Both the position numbers and the translations under genes were made by a program. From Sorangium sp051521495 (lineage in GTDB: Bacteria > Myxococcota_A > Polyangia > Polyangiales > Polyangiaceae): a stretch of 64,000 bases of DNA. Numbering within the stretch: the stretch's first letter is position 1; each line of letters starts with the position of its first letter. Below, one piece after another: positions 27,362 to 35,632 of the stretch. The stretch is from the NCBI RefSeq assembly GCF_051521495.1, contig NZ_CP150355.1, forward strand, positions 806,001 through 870,000, in the 5' to 3' direction. The notes beneath the pieces are model-generated. The model saw nothing but the letters and a program-made list of their open reading frames with translations. It did no database searches and was not told the DNA's origin.

Positions 27362-29053
27362 ATGGACCTCCTCCCCTCCGCCGGGCAGCGCCATCGCGTC
27401 CCGTACTTCGCCCTCGTCCCCGCGATCGTCGTCGCCGTGCTCGTGCTCGGCGGGATCGCCCTGCGCACGACGCTTCAGATCGAGAAGGCGCGCCAGCAGA
27501 CCGTCTTCGACGCGACGCTCACGCTCGCCGACGAGCGCGTCGACCGGCTCGACAAGCTGATCATCGCCCAGGACAACGTCGTCGCCGCGCACGTCGACGT
27601 GGCGAACCTCTCGGTCATCGCGCGCAGGTGGCTCCCCACCGCGGCCCGCGAGACGCCGACCGTGCGCGCCATCCTGGTCCTCGACATGGACCACGAGGCC
27701 CACGACGTGCTCGCGTTCGCCTCGCGCGGCGCGTCCGGGCGGGAGGACGACGCCTTTCGCAAGCTCCTGCTCGCCCGCCTCCTGCCGCAGATGAACTTCT
27801 CCGGCGACACGACCGAGCTGCGCCACCTCCACCACGTCATCGATCAGCAGAGCCTGCTCGTGAGCTACTGGCAGCGCGAGCACATGGGGCGCCATTGCCT
27901 CATCGTCGCGTGGCACGAGGTGCCGCGCCTGGTCCACGAGGTGATGCCCCGGCTCTTCCGCGACCTCGATCGCGAGAAGAGCCGGATGAACGTCATCGAC
28001 GAGGAGGGCCGCATCGTGTTCGGCCCGCCCATCATCGGCGGCGAGTTCACCGTCGGGCGCCCGTTCCCCACCACGCTCTACAACTGGCGCCTCCAGATGG
28101 CGCTCACCACGGCCGAGGAGCTCGGCGAGAAGGTCGAGCGGCAGCGCCTGATCGAGATCCTGATGGTCGGCTTCTCGGCCCTTGTCGCGCTGGCCGGGCT
28201 CGCGATCGTGGTGCTCGCCTCCGTGAACGAGCGGCGGCTCGCCGCGCTGAAGAGCGACTTCGTCGCGAACGTGTCCCACGAGCTCAAGACGCCGCTCTCG
28301 CTGGTCCGCATGTTCGGCGAGCTCCTCCTCGGCGACCGCGTCCCCAACGACGAGAAGCGCCGCCAGTACCTGCAGATCATCGTGAGCGAGAGCGAGCGGC
28401 TCACCGCGCTCATCGAGAACGTCCTCGATTTCGCGCGTGTCGAGCGGGGCAAGGCCGCCTACGAGTTCGCGCGCGGGAGCGTCGCTGAGGTGGCGACGCG
28501 CGCGGTCGACATGTACCGCTACCGCGCCGAGCGCGAGGAGATGACCGTCGAGCTCACGATCGCCGAGGGGCTGCCCGAGGCGCTCATCGACGCGCGCGCG
28601 CTCGAGCTCGCCCTCGTGAACCTGCTCGACAACGCGCTCAAGTACGCCAAGGACGGCGGCCGCGTCGCCGTCGCGGTGGAGGTCGAGGGCGGGGGCGGCG
28701 GGCGCCTCGCCGCGCTGACGCGAAAGGCGAAGCGGGTCGCCATCCGGGTGAGCGACCGCGGGCCGGGCATCGACCCCGACGAGCAGAAGCACATCTTCGA
28801 GCGCTTCGCGCGCGGGCGGCGGGCGAGCGAGCGGCAGGTGCGCGGCAGCGGGATCGGGCTCGCGCTCGTGAAGCACATCGCCGAGAGCCACGGCGGCGCC
28901 GTGTGGGTCGAGAGCCCGCTCACCGACGACGGGCGCGGCAGCGCGTTCGTGGTGTCGCTCCCCGCGCTGGAGCACGACCGGGAGGCGCCGGAGCACGCCG
29001 CGGGGGCCGAGCCGCTCGCGGCCGATCCGGCGCCGGACACGGGGGCGCCGTGA
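27362..29053 (+). CDS. Membrane sensor histidine kinase
   Basis: This 563-aa kinase has a transmembrane segment at about 16-38, an extracytoplasmic sensor of about 225 residues and a second transmembrane segment at about 265-285. The dimerisation/phosphoacceptor helix carries His306 (VSHELKTPLS). An HATPase domain follows with N-box NLLDNALKYAKDG, G1 DRGPGI, F-box FERF and G2 GSGIGLALVK. It should autophosphorylate His306. No response regulator is encoded next to it, so the partner is elsewhere. Its stop overlaps the next gene's start as GTGA, so they are co-translated. It follows the GAF protein gene by 12 bp. Confidence 0.92.
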   Translation: MDLLPSAGQRHRVPYFALVPAIVVAVLVLGGIALRTTLQIEKARQQTVFDATLTLADERVDRLDKLIIAQDNVVAAHVDVANLSVIARRWLPTAARETPTVRAILVLDMDHEAHDVLAFASRGASGREDDAFRKLLLARLLPQMNFSGDTTELRHLHHVIDQQSLLVSYWQREHMGRHCLIVAWHEVPRLVHEVMPRLFRDLDREKSRMNVIDEEGRIVFGPPIIGGEFTVGRPFPTTLYNWRLQMALTTAEELGEKVERQRLIEILMVGFSALVALAGLAIVVLASVNERRLAALKSDFVANVSHELKTPLSLVRMFGELLLGDRVPNDEKRRQYLQIIVSESERLTALIENVLDFARVERGKAAYEFARGSVAEVATRAVDMYRYRAEREEMTVELTIAEGLPEALIDARALELALVNLLDNALKYAKDGGRVAVAVEVEGGGGGRLAALTRKAKRVAIRVSDRGPGIDPDEQKHIFERFARGRRASERQVRGSGIGLALVKHIAESHGGAVWVESPLTDDGRGSAFVVSLPALEHDREAPEHAAGAEPLAADPAPDTGAP

Positions 29054-30078
29054 GGGCGCGCCGGAGCAGCGAGGCGGAGCCGCAGCGGGGGGACGGCGCG
29101 CGGAGCGGCGCGCGAAAGGCGGAGCCGCAGCGGGGGGACGGCGCGCGGAGCGGCGCGCGAAAGGCGGAGCCGCAGCGGGGGGACGGCGCGCGGAGCGGCG
29201 CGCGAAAGGCGGAGCCGCAGCGGGGGGACGGCGCGCGGAGCGCCGCGCTCAAGGAGGCGCTCGACGGGGTGCGCGCGCGGTGCGCCGTCGAGGAGCGCCG
29301 CGCGCGAGACCCGGTCTCCTTCGTCCATCGCTACACGGATCCGGCCGATCAGGAGCTCGTGGCGCTCATCGCCGCGTCGCTCGCCTTCGGCAACGTGAAG
29401 GCGCTGCACGCCAAGATCGGCGAGGCGCTCGACCGGCTCGGGCCGGAGATCGCCCTCACCGCCGACGACGCCCGGGCCGTCTCGGCGCGGCTGCGCGGCT
29501 TCCGGCACCGGATCTACCGCGACCGCGATCTCGCGGCGCTGATCGTCGGCGCGCGGCGCGTGCAGCGGGCCTCGGGCTCGCTCGGCGCCGCCTTTGCGGC
29601 GGAGCTCTCGCGCAGCCGCGATCTGCGCCAGGCCCTCGGCGCCTGGGTGCGGGCGATCCGGCGCGCGGGCGGCCTCGACCGGCGCCCGGACGACCGCGGA
29701 GCGGCGCACATCCTCCCCGACCCCGAGAAGGGCAGCGCCGCCAAGCGCCTCATGCTCCTGCTGCGGTGGATGATCCGCCCCGCCGATGGCGTGGACCTCG
29801 GCCTCTGGCCGGTGCCCCCGTCGGCCCTCCTCATCCCGGTCGACACCCACATCGAGAAGCTCGGCTACAACATCGGCCTCACCGATCGCAGGGGAGCCAC
29901 CTGGAAGACGGCAGAGGAGATCACCGCGGCCCTGCGCGGCTTCGATCCGGCCGACCCGGTCAAGTACGACTTCGCCCTCTGCCACCTCGGCATGCTCCAG
30001 CAATGCCCGTCGCGGCGCGATCCGGTCCGCTGCGAGGGGTGCGGCGTGAAGCCGGTCTGCCGTCACTGGGACGAGTGA
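29050..30078 (+). CDS. TIGR02757/DUF2400 family protein with repeat N-terminus and Cys cluster
   Basis: The protein has 342 aa from GTG 29050, which overlaps the kinase stop. Residues about 8-68 are four copies of a basic 15-residue repeat (AEPQRGDGARSGARK). The family body then begins (PVSFVHRYTDPADQELVALI) and contains the conserved VDTHIEKLGYNIGL segment. The end carries C-x8-C-x2-C-x5-C (CPSRRDPVRC, EGC, CGVKPVC), reminiscent of the 4Fe-4S loop of endonuclease III-like proteins; the family's helical fold is thought to be related. Biochemical function is not established. The repeat tail may bind nucleic acid. Confidence 0.8.
   Translation: MRARRSSEAEPQRGDGARSGARKAEPQRGDGARSGARKAEPQRGDGARSGARKAEPQRGDGARSAALKEALDGVRARCAVEERRARDPVSFVHRYTDPADQELVALIAASLAFGNVKALHAKIGEALDRLGPEIALTADDARAVSARLRGFRHRIYRDRDLAALIVGARRVQRASGSLGAAFAAELSRSRDLRQALGAWVRAIRRAGGLDRRPDDRGAAHILPDPEKGSAAKRLMLLLRWMIRPADGVDLGLWPVPPSALLIPVDTHIEKLGYNIGLTDRRGATWKTAEEITAALRGFDPADPVKYDFALCHLGMLQQCPSRRDPVRCEGCGVKPVCRHWDE
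29073..29252. repeat. 45-bp in-frame tandem repeat, 4 units
   Basis: GGCGGAGCCGCAG recurs at 29073, 29118, 29163 and 29208. The units encode a basic, disordered N-terminal extension of the DUF2400 protein and are nearly identical, which suggests recent slippage. Confidence 0.92.
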
Positions 30079-30243
30079 GCACGTCGTCCACGGCAGATTT
30101 CCGTCTGGGACAGCCGCACGCCTGAGCAGATCGAAGACATCAGGTCCTTCGATTCTGAATCAGATTGCAACCGTGATTTGCAAGGATGCAACAGTGGCTG
30201 GTACCGGTTGGTATAAGTGCTTGAAACGTTGTTCTGGATGCGG

Positions 30244-30259
30244 TGGCACAGGCCCTGCA
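30244..30259 (+). promoter_or_regulatory. Sigma-54 (-24/-12) promoter, locus 2
   Basis: TGGCACAGGCCCTGCA matches TGGCAC-N5-TTGCA at all but one position, with exact GG-GC spacing. The predicted start is about 30270, directly before a C8-loop terminator hairpin. No protein gene begins within 600 bp downstream. Confidence 0.7.
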
Positions 30260-30269
30260 ATAGGGGCAA

Positions 30270-30321
30270 ACGAGCGCCGTCGCGGAGACCTTCCCCCCCC
30301 AGGTCCGCGAGGCGCTTTTTT
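30270..30321 (+). ncRNA. Candidate tiny sigma-54 RNA, C8-loop hairpin, locus 2
   Basis: The hairpin pairs AGCGCC/GGCGCT, TCGCG/CGCGA and GACCT/AGGTC around a T-C8 loop, followed by six T residues (30316-30321). The predicted RNA is about 52 nt. The first arm GAGCGCC, the C-run loop and the T-tract are shared with locus 1, while the middle stem differs but pairs equally well. That covariation-like pattern supports a structured RNA family. Confidence 0.6.
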
Positions 30322-30370
30322 CATTTTGTCCCCGTCCCCCGGGGGGCGGCGCATGAGCACGCCCCTTCGG

Positions 30371-30434
30371 CACGGCAAGAAGAGCGCCGCAACGGAGCCC
30401 CCCCGAGCTCTGCTGCGGCGTTCTTCTTGCCGTG
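30371..30434. repeat. 21-bp-arm inverted repeat with C7 loop
   Basis: Arms 30371-30391 and 30414-30434 pair at 20 of 21 positions (CACGGCAAGAAGA... outward). The 22-nt loop holds seven C on the plus strand. No T-tract follows. It lies 50 bp after locus 2 and may be a second RNA domain or an older relative. On the minus strand a sigma-54-like TGGCATGCGGGTCGCA (30508-30493) reads toward it. Confidence 0.6.
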
Positions 30435-30740
30435 CCTCCTTTTCCGGGGTGCTTACGGAACCCTTGCCAGCTCTCTCCTCGTCCTGGCCCAATGCGACCC
30501 GCATGCCACGTTCCGGGCCGGAAGATCTGGAACCTTTGTGCACGCCTGCGCTGGAGATCTCGATCTCCCGCCGCGGCAGGCCCGGGCACATGGTCATGTC
30601 CCCACGCAACGCGAACCCCGGTGAAAACGAGCCGCTGCCAACGTGCGTTTCCGCCGGGGGCAGTCGCCCCGCGCGCTGTCCGGCGCGATGCGGCGGAGTC
30701 GATTCCGGAGCGCTGTGTGACTTTTTCACGCGCTGCAGGA

Positions 30741-30782
30741 GATGATCGTGAAATGTGCTGTTCACACGGATTCATGATCATC
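30741..30782. promoter_or_regulatory. 12-bp-arm inverted repeat upstream of the hydrolase gene
   Basis: GATGATCGTGAA and TTCATGATCATC pair at 11 of 12 positions, with a nested TGTG/CACA in the loop. It lies 120 bp before the hydrolase start. It could be a regulator site or an RNA hairpin. No promoter boxes could be assigned around it. Confidence 0.4.
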
Positions 30783-30903
30783 TGGACGAGCACACCGGTA
30801 AGCAGCCTCGACGAGCGGCGAACCTGCGTTCCGTCCATCTTGGTGGAAAAGAATGTCGAGGCTGCCCGCATGCGGAAGCAGCGCCAGCAGGTAGATTGAA
30901 CGT

Positions 30904-32103
30904 ATGGTCTGGACATTCGGGGCAACCCTCCTGGTGGCGCTGGCGCTCGTGGTGCTGGCGGCGATCGGGCTGTGGGCGCACCTCCTTTACTGGGTCAAGC
31001 GGCTGACCCTGCCGCTCGAGTACAGCGTGGAAGAGGTCCTGCGGACCGAGGATGGCGCTTCCATCGAGATCCGCCGCGTCCCTTGCCCGAGCGGCGCGGA
31101 GGCGCAGCCGGACCTGCCGCCGATCCTGCTGGTCCATGGGATCGCCGCGAACCACAGGAACCAGGACATCCACCCCGATTACTCGCTGGCTCGCCACCTC
31201 GCCACGCTCGGACGTGACGTGTGGTTGCTGACGTTGCGCAGCGGCCGCCTGCTCACCCGCGTCGAGCGGCGCAGCGTCCGGTTCTCGGCCATGGTCCGGT
31301 ACGATCTCCCCTGCGCCATCGAGGCGATCCTGAGCCGTACCGGCGCCCGTTCGCTCGATTATGTCGGCTTTTCCATGGGCGGCATGCTCCTGTATGCGGC
31401 GCTCGGACGGAGCGTGCCCGGCGATCGGGTCCGCCGCGTCGTGATCGTCGGCTCGCCTGGCCGCCTCACCACGCCTGTGCGCCTCATGCGCTTCCTGCCG
31501 GGCCGGCTGCTGCCGGGCGTCCCGCTCCGCCTCATGGCACGCAGCGTCGCGTTCGCCTCGGAGTGGCTGCCGACGCCGATCCATCACGCCGTGGCCAACC
31601 CGCGCAACGTGCCTCCCGGGGTTACGCGGCTCGCGCTCGTCAACTGCATCGAAGACATCCCCGCAGCGCTCAACGCGGACTTCGCCGCCTGGATGGCGAG
31701 CGACGGGGAGATCCGTGTGGACGGCGAGAGAGTCCTGGACGGCCTCGCGTCGGTCGGGGCACCCGCGCTGTTCATCGCGGGCAGCGCCGACAGGATAGCC
31801 CCCGCCTCGTCGGTGCGCGCGGCCTTCGACGCGTGGGGACGCGATCGACCGGAGACGCCGAAGCGCTTTCTGGTGCTCGGGCGCGACTTCGGTGCGCGGG
31901 AAGATTACGGCCACGGAGACTTGGCTGTCGGCACCTATACCGGCGTGGAGCTCTTCGAGCCGATCGCTCGCTTCCTCGGTCCGGATCCGCAGCCCGAAGA
32001 GGCGCCGGGGCCCGAGACGGGCGCTCCGGCGCTGGAGGCCATCCAGGCGCGTCAGCCGACATCCGATGAGGCCGCCCCGTCGCCGGATCTCCCTGCCGCC
32101 TGA
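30904..32103 (+). CDS. Membrane-anchored alpha/beta hydrolase
   Basis: This 399-aa protein has one N-terminal transmembrane helix (about 3-27). The catalytic domain has an oxyanion segment ILLVHGIAANHRNQD, the nucleophile elbow GFSMGG with Ser157, an Asp region in LFIAGSADRIAP and a His near the end in EDYGHGDLAVG. It probably hydrolyses an ester or lipid at the membrane; the DVWLLTLRSGR segment is typical of the lipase/PhaC-like branch. The last 40 residues are Pro/Glu/Ala-rich and likely disordered. It stands alone in its orientation after an 825-bp non-coding block. Confidence 0.85.
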   Translation: MVWTFGATLLVALALVVLAAIGLWAHLLYWVKRLTLPLEYSVEEVLRTEDGASIEIRRVPCPSGAEAQPDLPPILLVHGIAANHRNQDIHPDYSLARHLATLGRDVWLLTLRSGRLLTRVERRSVRFSAMVRYDLPCAIEAILSRTGARSLDYVGFSMGGMLLYAALGRSVPGDRVRRVVIVGSPGRLTTPVRLMRFLPGRLLPGVPLRLMARSVAFASEWLPTPIHHAVANPRNVPPGVTRLALVNCIEDIPAALNADFAAWMASDGEIRVDGERVLDGLASVGAPALFIAGSADRIAPASSVRAAFDAWGRDRPETPKRFLVLGRDFGAREDYGHGDLAVGTYTGVELFEPIARFLGPDPQPEEAPGPETGAPALEAIQARQPTSDEAAPSPDLPAA

Positions 32104-32137
32104 CGTCTGTGGCGCCCGCGACCGCCTCATTCACCCA

Positions 32138-32237
32138 CGGACGGCGCGCTCCTCGACCCTCGGGCGGCGCGCTCCTCTGGCGCGCACTCACGGACGGCGC
32201 GCTCCTCCATCCTCGGGCGGCGTGCTCCTCTGGCGCG
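32138..32237. repeat. Degenerate tandem repeat before lipoprotein gene
   Basis: CGG(A/G)CGGCG(C/T)GCTCCTC occurs four times, at 32138, 32161, 32191 and 32214, forming two 53-bp higher-order units. It lies in the 336-bp gap between the hydrolase and the first Cys-rich lipoprotein. No gene is seen in the gap. Confidence 0.7.
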
Positions 32238-32439
32238 GGGCCGCGCGTCGCGCCACGGCCCGTGCGATCCACCTCCTCCGGTCGCGCCCACGCAGCCAGT
32301 CGCGGTGAGGGTGGAGTTCGAACGATCGCCCGTCGAAGTGCGGTGATCCATGATTGCAGCGCGAAAGAGAAGGGGCGTATCCTCGACGCCGGATCTCGCG
32401 AAGCCACACGGTGGCCGGCGTGTCCGCCAAAGGATGTTC

Positions 32440-35379
32440 ATGAGTCACCCCGGATCGCGCGCCTCGTTCGAGCTGTCGTCGACGGTGCTGTGGCTGACGG
32501 TAGCGTCCCTCGTCGCCCTCGCTGCGTCTTGCGCGGAGGGGGGCGCGGACGCCGGGCCGTGCGATGACGGCCTCACGCGGTGCGGGGGCGCGTGCGTCGA
32601 CACGCAGGCCGATGCGGACCACTGCGGCGCCTGCGATGGCGTGTGCGCGAGCGGGGAGCGGTGCGAGGCGGGCGCATGCGTCGGCGACGGCGGGAGCGGG
32701 GGAGGGGGCGGGGGCGGGAACGGAGCGGGGGACGAGGACGCCGCCTCCACGGGCGGCGTGGGCGGCGAGCTGTGCGCCCCAGGCCGCGCGGCGTGCAACG
32801 GCGGCTGCGTCGACCTCGACACCGACGTCCGCCATTGCGGGGGCTGCGGCCGGGAATGCACGGCCGGGATGCTGTGCGAGGGGGGCGCCTGCCGGTGCGC
32901 CGCCGGCCTCACCGAGTGCGACGGCGGCTGCGTGGACCTGGAGAGCGATCCGCTGCATTGCGGGAGCTGCGAGGCCCGGTGCGCCTTCCACGAGACGTGC
33001 GCGGAGGGAACGTGCCTATGCGGCGATGGCCTCGCGGTCTGCGGCGGCAGGTGCGTCGATCTGGCGACCGACCCGGCGCATTGCGGGGCGTGCGGCGCGG
33101 CGTGCGCCCCGGGGCTGTTCTGCCATGAGGGCGCGTGCGCCTGCGCCATCGGCGGCTACGAGGACATCGGCTCGACGGTCCCGCAGCGCTTGACCGGCAC
33201 CACGGTCGGCGAGGAGACCTATTTCTCGCTCGCCTGCGTGGCCGCCGGCTCGACCGAGGCCATCTACAAGTTTACGGCGGAGGAGGCCGGCAGGTACAAG
33301 TTCGACACCGCCGGATCGAGCTATGACACAGCCATCGCCGTCCTGGACTTCGACGCCTGCGCTGAGCTCGCGTGCAATGACGATCGCGGTGGGGCCGATA
33401 CGGGCAGCGCCTCGGTGGTCCTGGAGGAAGGGCAGAGCGTCCTCCTCGTCGTCTCGGGCTACAACGGCGCGCAAGGCGACTTCACCCTGCACCTCGACCG
33501 GGTGGCGCCGCCGGCGTGTCCGCTCGGCACCATCGGGGCGGCGCTCCCACGGACGATCACCGGCGACTCGTGGGGGCTCGGCGACGCCGTCTCGACGCGC
33601 TGCGGTTCGATCGACACCCCCGACGCGGGCTACTCGTTCACCGCGCCGCGCGCCGGCAGGTACATCTTCGACACGGCCGGCTCCACGTACGATACCGTCC
33701 TCGAGCTGCGCAACCGGTCTTGCTCCGGTCCGGTGATCGCCTGCAACGACAACGCCACGGACGTCGAGACGTCGCGCCTCATTGCGAACCTCACCGCGGG
33801 CCAGACGGTGGTCGCGATCGTCGACGGCATCGACGGCGGCTCCGGGCCATTCACGCTCAACGTCACCGAGTACAAGCCGCCTCCGTGCCCGGAGTTCACC
33901 CTCGGCGCGACGTTCCCGCAGACGGTGACCGGCACCACCGCCGTCATGGATCGCGTGAGCGCCGTCCCGTCGCCCTGCGCCACCGGCGGCGGCCCCGAGG
34001 TCGGCTATGCGTTCACCGCGCCGATCGCCGCGCTCTACACCTTCGATACGTTCGGCTCCTCCTTCGATACAGTCCTGCACGTCCACGAGGGGACGTGCAC
34101 CGGGGCGAGCCTCGCGTGCAACGACGACACGTCTGGCCTGCAATCGCAGGTGAGGGTGATGCTCGATGAGGGGGAGACGGTCATTGTCGTCGTGGACGGC
34201 TACTCCACGGCCACCTCCGGCGCCTTCAAGCTCAACGTGAGCCAGACCATCGTCCCTCCGTGCCCGCTGATCGATCTCGGGTCGACGGCGCCTCAGACCG
34301 TGACCGGGACGACCGCGGATGCGGTCGACATCCTGCGCCCGAGCTGCGGTGCCGCCGGCGCCGGCGAGGTCACCTACAGCTTCACCGCGCCCGTGGCTGG
34401 CACCTACCTCGTCGATACGTTCGGATCGAGCTTCAACACGGTCCTCTCCGCCCTCGACGGCAGCTGCACCGGGGCCGCGCTCGCGTGCAACAACGACGCG
34501 GCGGGGAGCGAGCAGTCGCGGTTGACGCTGGAGCTCGACGAGGGTCAAACGGTCCTCCTTCTCGTGGAAGGCGCCGCCGCAGGCGTGTCGGGTGATTTCA
34601 CCCTCACCGTCGCGCCGTTCTCCGGCGGAGGCACCTGCTCGACGGCGATCGACCTCGGCTCCGTCGTCCCGCAGAGCGTGACAGGGAGCACCGCCGAGCA
34701 GCCCGAGTCCGTTCGCCCGACCTGCGGCTCCTCGAACGCCCCAGACACGATCTACCGCTTCACCGCGCCGGAGAACGGGCTCTACATCTTCAATACGTTC
34801 GGATCGAGCTTCGACACCGTGCTCCAGATCTTGAATGAGAGCTGCGCGGGGACGCCGCTCGCGTGCAACGACAACACGGACGGCCAGCAGTCGCGTGTCA
34901 CCCTCCAGCTGGCCGCCGGTCAGACCGTCCTCGTCGTCGTCGACGGCCGTGGCACGAGCTCCGGCGACTACGTGCTCCAGGTGGACCGGTTCATCGGTCC
35001 GGGGACCTGCGCGACGCCGATCAGTCTCGGATCGGAGCTGCCGCTCACAAGGACCGGCACCACGCGCGGCCAACCCGACGCGGTGAGACCGAGATGCTCG
35101 TCCGCCTCGACGTCGTCCTGCCCGGAGACGGTGTTCACCTACGCCGCCCCGGTCGGCGGCACCTACGTCATCGACACCATCGGCTCATCGCTCGATACCA
35201 TCCTTCATGTCCACACCGCTGGCTGCGGCGGTGCCGAGCTCAAATGCAACGACGACTCGGGTGGCTCAGGGACGTCGAAGATGGAGATCGAGCTCGCCGC
35301 CCGTCAGATCATCACCGTGGTGGTCGACGGTTATGATGGAGCGTCGGGCGACTTCACGTTGCACATCGCCAAGCGCTGA
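32440..35379 (+). CDS. Cys-rich and six-beta-domain surface lipoprotein (paralog 1)
   Basis: This 979-aa protein has a lipobox LAASC. Four Cys-rich units of about 40 aa follow (pattern LTECDGGCVDL, HCGSC, C, GAC), typical of myxobacterial surface proteins, with a Gly linker after the first. Then come six repeats of about 105 aa, each with P(Q/R)TVTGTT, YxFTAPxxGxYxFDTxGSSFDT, LACNDD and GQTVxVVVDGY motifs; these are pre-peptidase-like beta-sandwich domains. ATG 32440 is chosen because AAAGGA sits 7 nt before it. It is likely an outer-surface binding or adhesion protein. A paralog follows immediately, so the pair arose by tandem duplication. Confidence 0.88.
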   Translation: MSHPGSRASFELSSTVLWLTVASLVALAASCAEGGADAGPCDDGLTRCGGACVDTQADADHCGACDGVCASGERCEAGACVGDGGSGGGGGGGNGAGDEDAASTGGVGGELCAPGRAACNGGCVDLDTDVRHCGGCGRECTAGMLCEGGACRCAAGLTECDGGCVDLESDPLHCGSCEARCAFHETCAEGTCLCGDGLAVCGGRCVDLATDPAHCGACGAACAPGLFCHEGACACAIGGYEDIGSTVPQRLTGTTVGEETYFSLACVAAGSTEAIYKFTAEEAGRYKFDTAGSSYDTAIAVLDFDACAELACNDDRGGADTGSASVVLEEGQSVLLVVSGYNGAQGDFTLHLDRVAPPACPLGTIGAALPRTITGDSWGLGDAVSTRCGSIDTPDAGYSFTAPRAGRYIFDTAGSTYDTVLELRNRSCSGPVIACNDNATDVETSRLIANLTAGQTVVAIVDGIDGGSGPFTLNVTEYKPPPCPEFTLGATFPQTVTGTTAVMDRVSAVPSPCATGGGPEVGYAFTAPIAALYTFDTFGSSFDTVLHVHEGTCTGASLACNDDTSGLQSQVRVMLDEGETVIVVVDGYSTATSGAFKLNVSQTIVPPCPLIDLGSTAPQTVTGTTADAVDILRPSCGAAGAGEVTYSFTAPVAGTYLVDTFGSSFNTVLSALDGSCTGAALACNNDAAGSEQSRLTLELDEGQTVLLLVEGAAAGVSGDFTLTVAPFSGGGTCSTAIDLGSVVPQSVTGSTAEQPESVRPTCGSSNAPDTIYRFTAPENGLYIFNTFGSSFDTVLQILNESCAGTPLACNDNTDGQQSRVTLQLAAGQTVLVVVDGRGTSSGDYVLQVDRFIGPGTCATPISLGSELPLTRTGTTRGQPDAVRPRCSSASTSSCPETVFTYAAPVGGTYVIDTIGSSLDTILHVHTAGCGGAELKCNDDSGGSGTSKMEIELAARQIITVVVDGYDGASGDFTLHIAKR

Positions 35380-35632
35380 GTCGGCGTCGCATGTACCCTG
35401 GAGCCGACCTGGCGACGCCGTCCGTTGCATCGAGCTCGCGAGGGCGCCTCCTCGAGGCGCGGCGAGCGCGGCTCGGGCCGCGCCTTCACCCGCGCGCCGC
35501 CGGGCGAACCTCGCGCTGCTCGTGCGCCCCCGCCGGTTGCGGAGTCGTCGGCCGTAGGCGTATCCTGGCGCGCGCCTCGTTATCCGCATGCCTCGAAATG
35601 CCTCGAACGGCCAGGCACACCGAAGGATGGCT

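Noticed and set aside
32310..32340. tRNA-like GTTCGAAC segment
   Set aside because: No matching acceptor stem, D-arm or anticodon arm could be drawn around it. No tRNA was found anywhere in the window.
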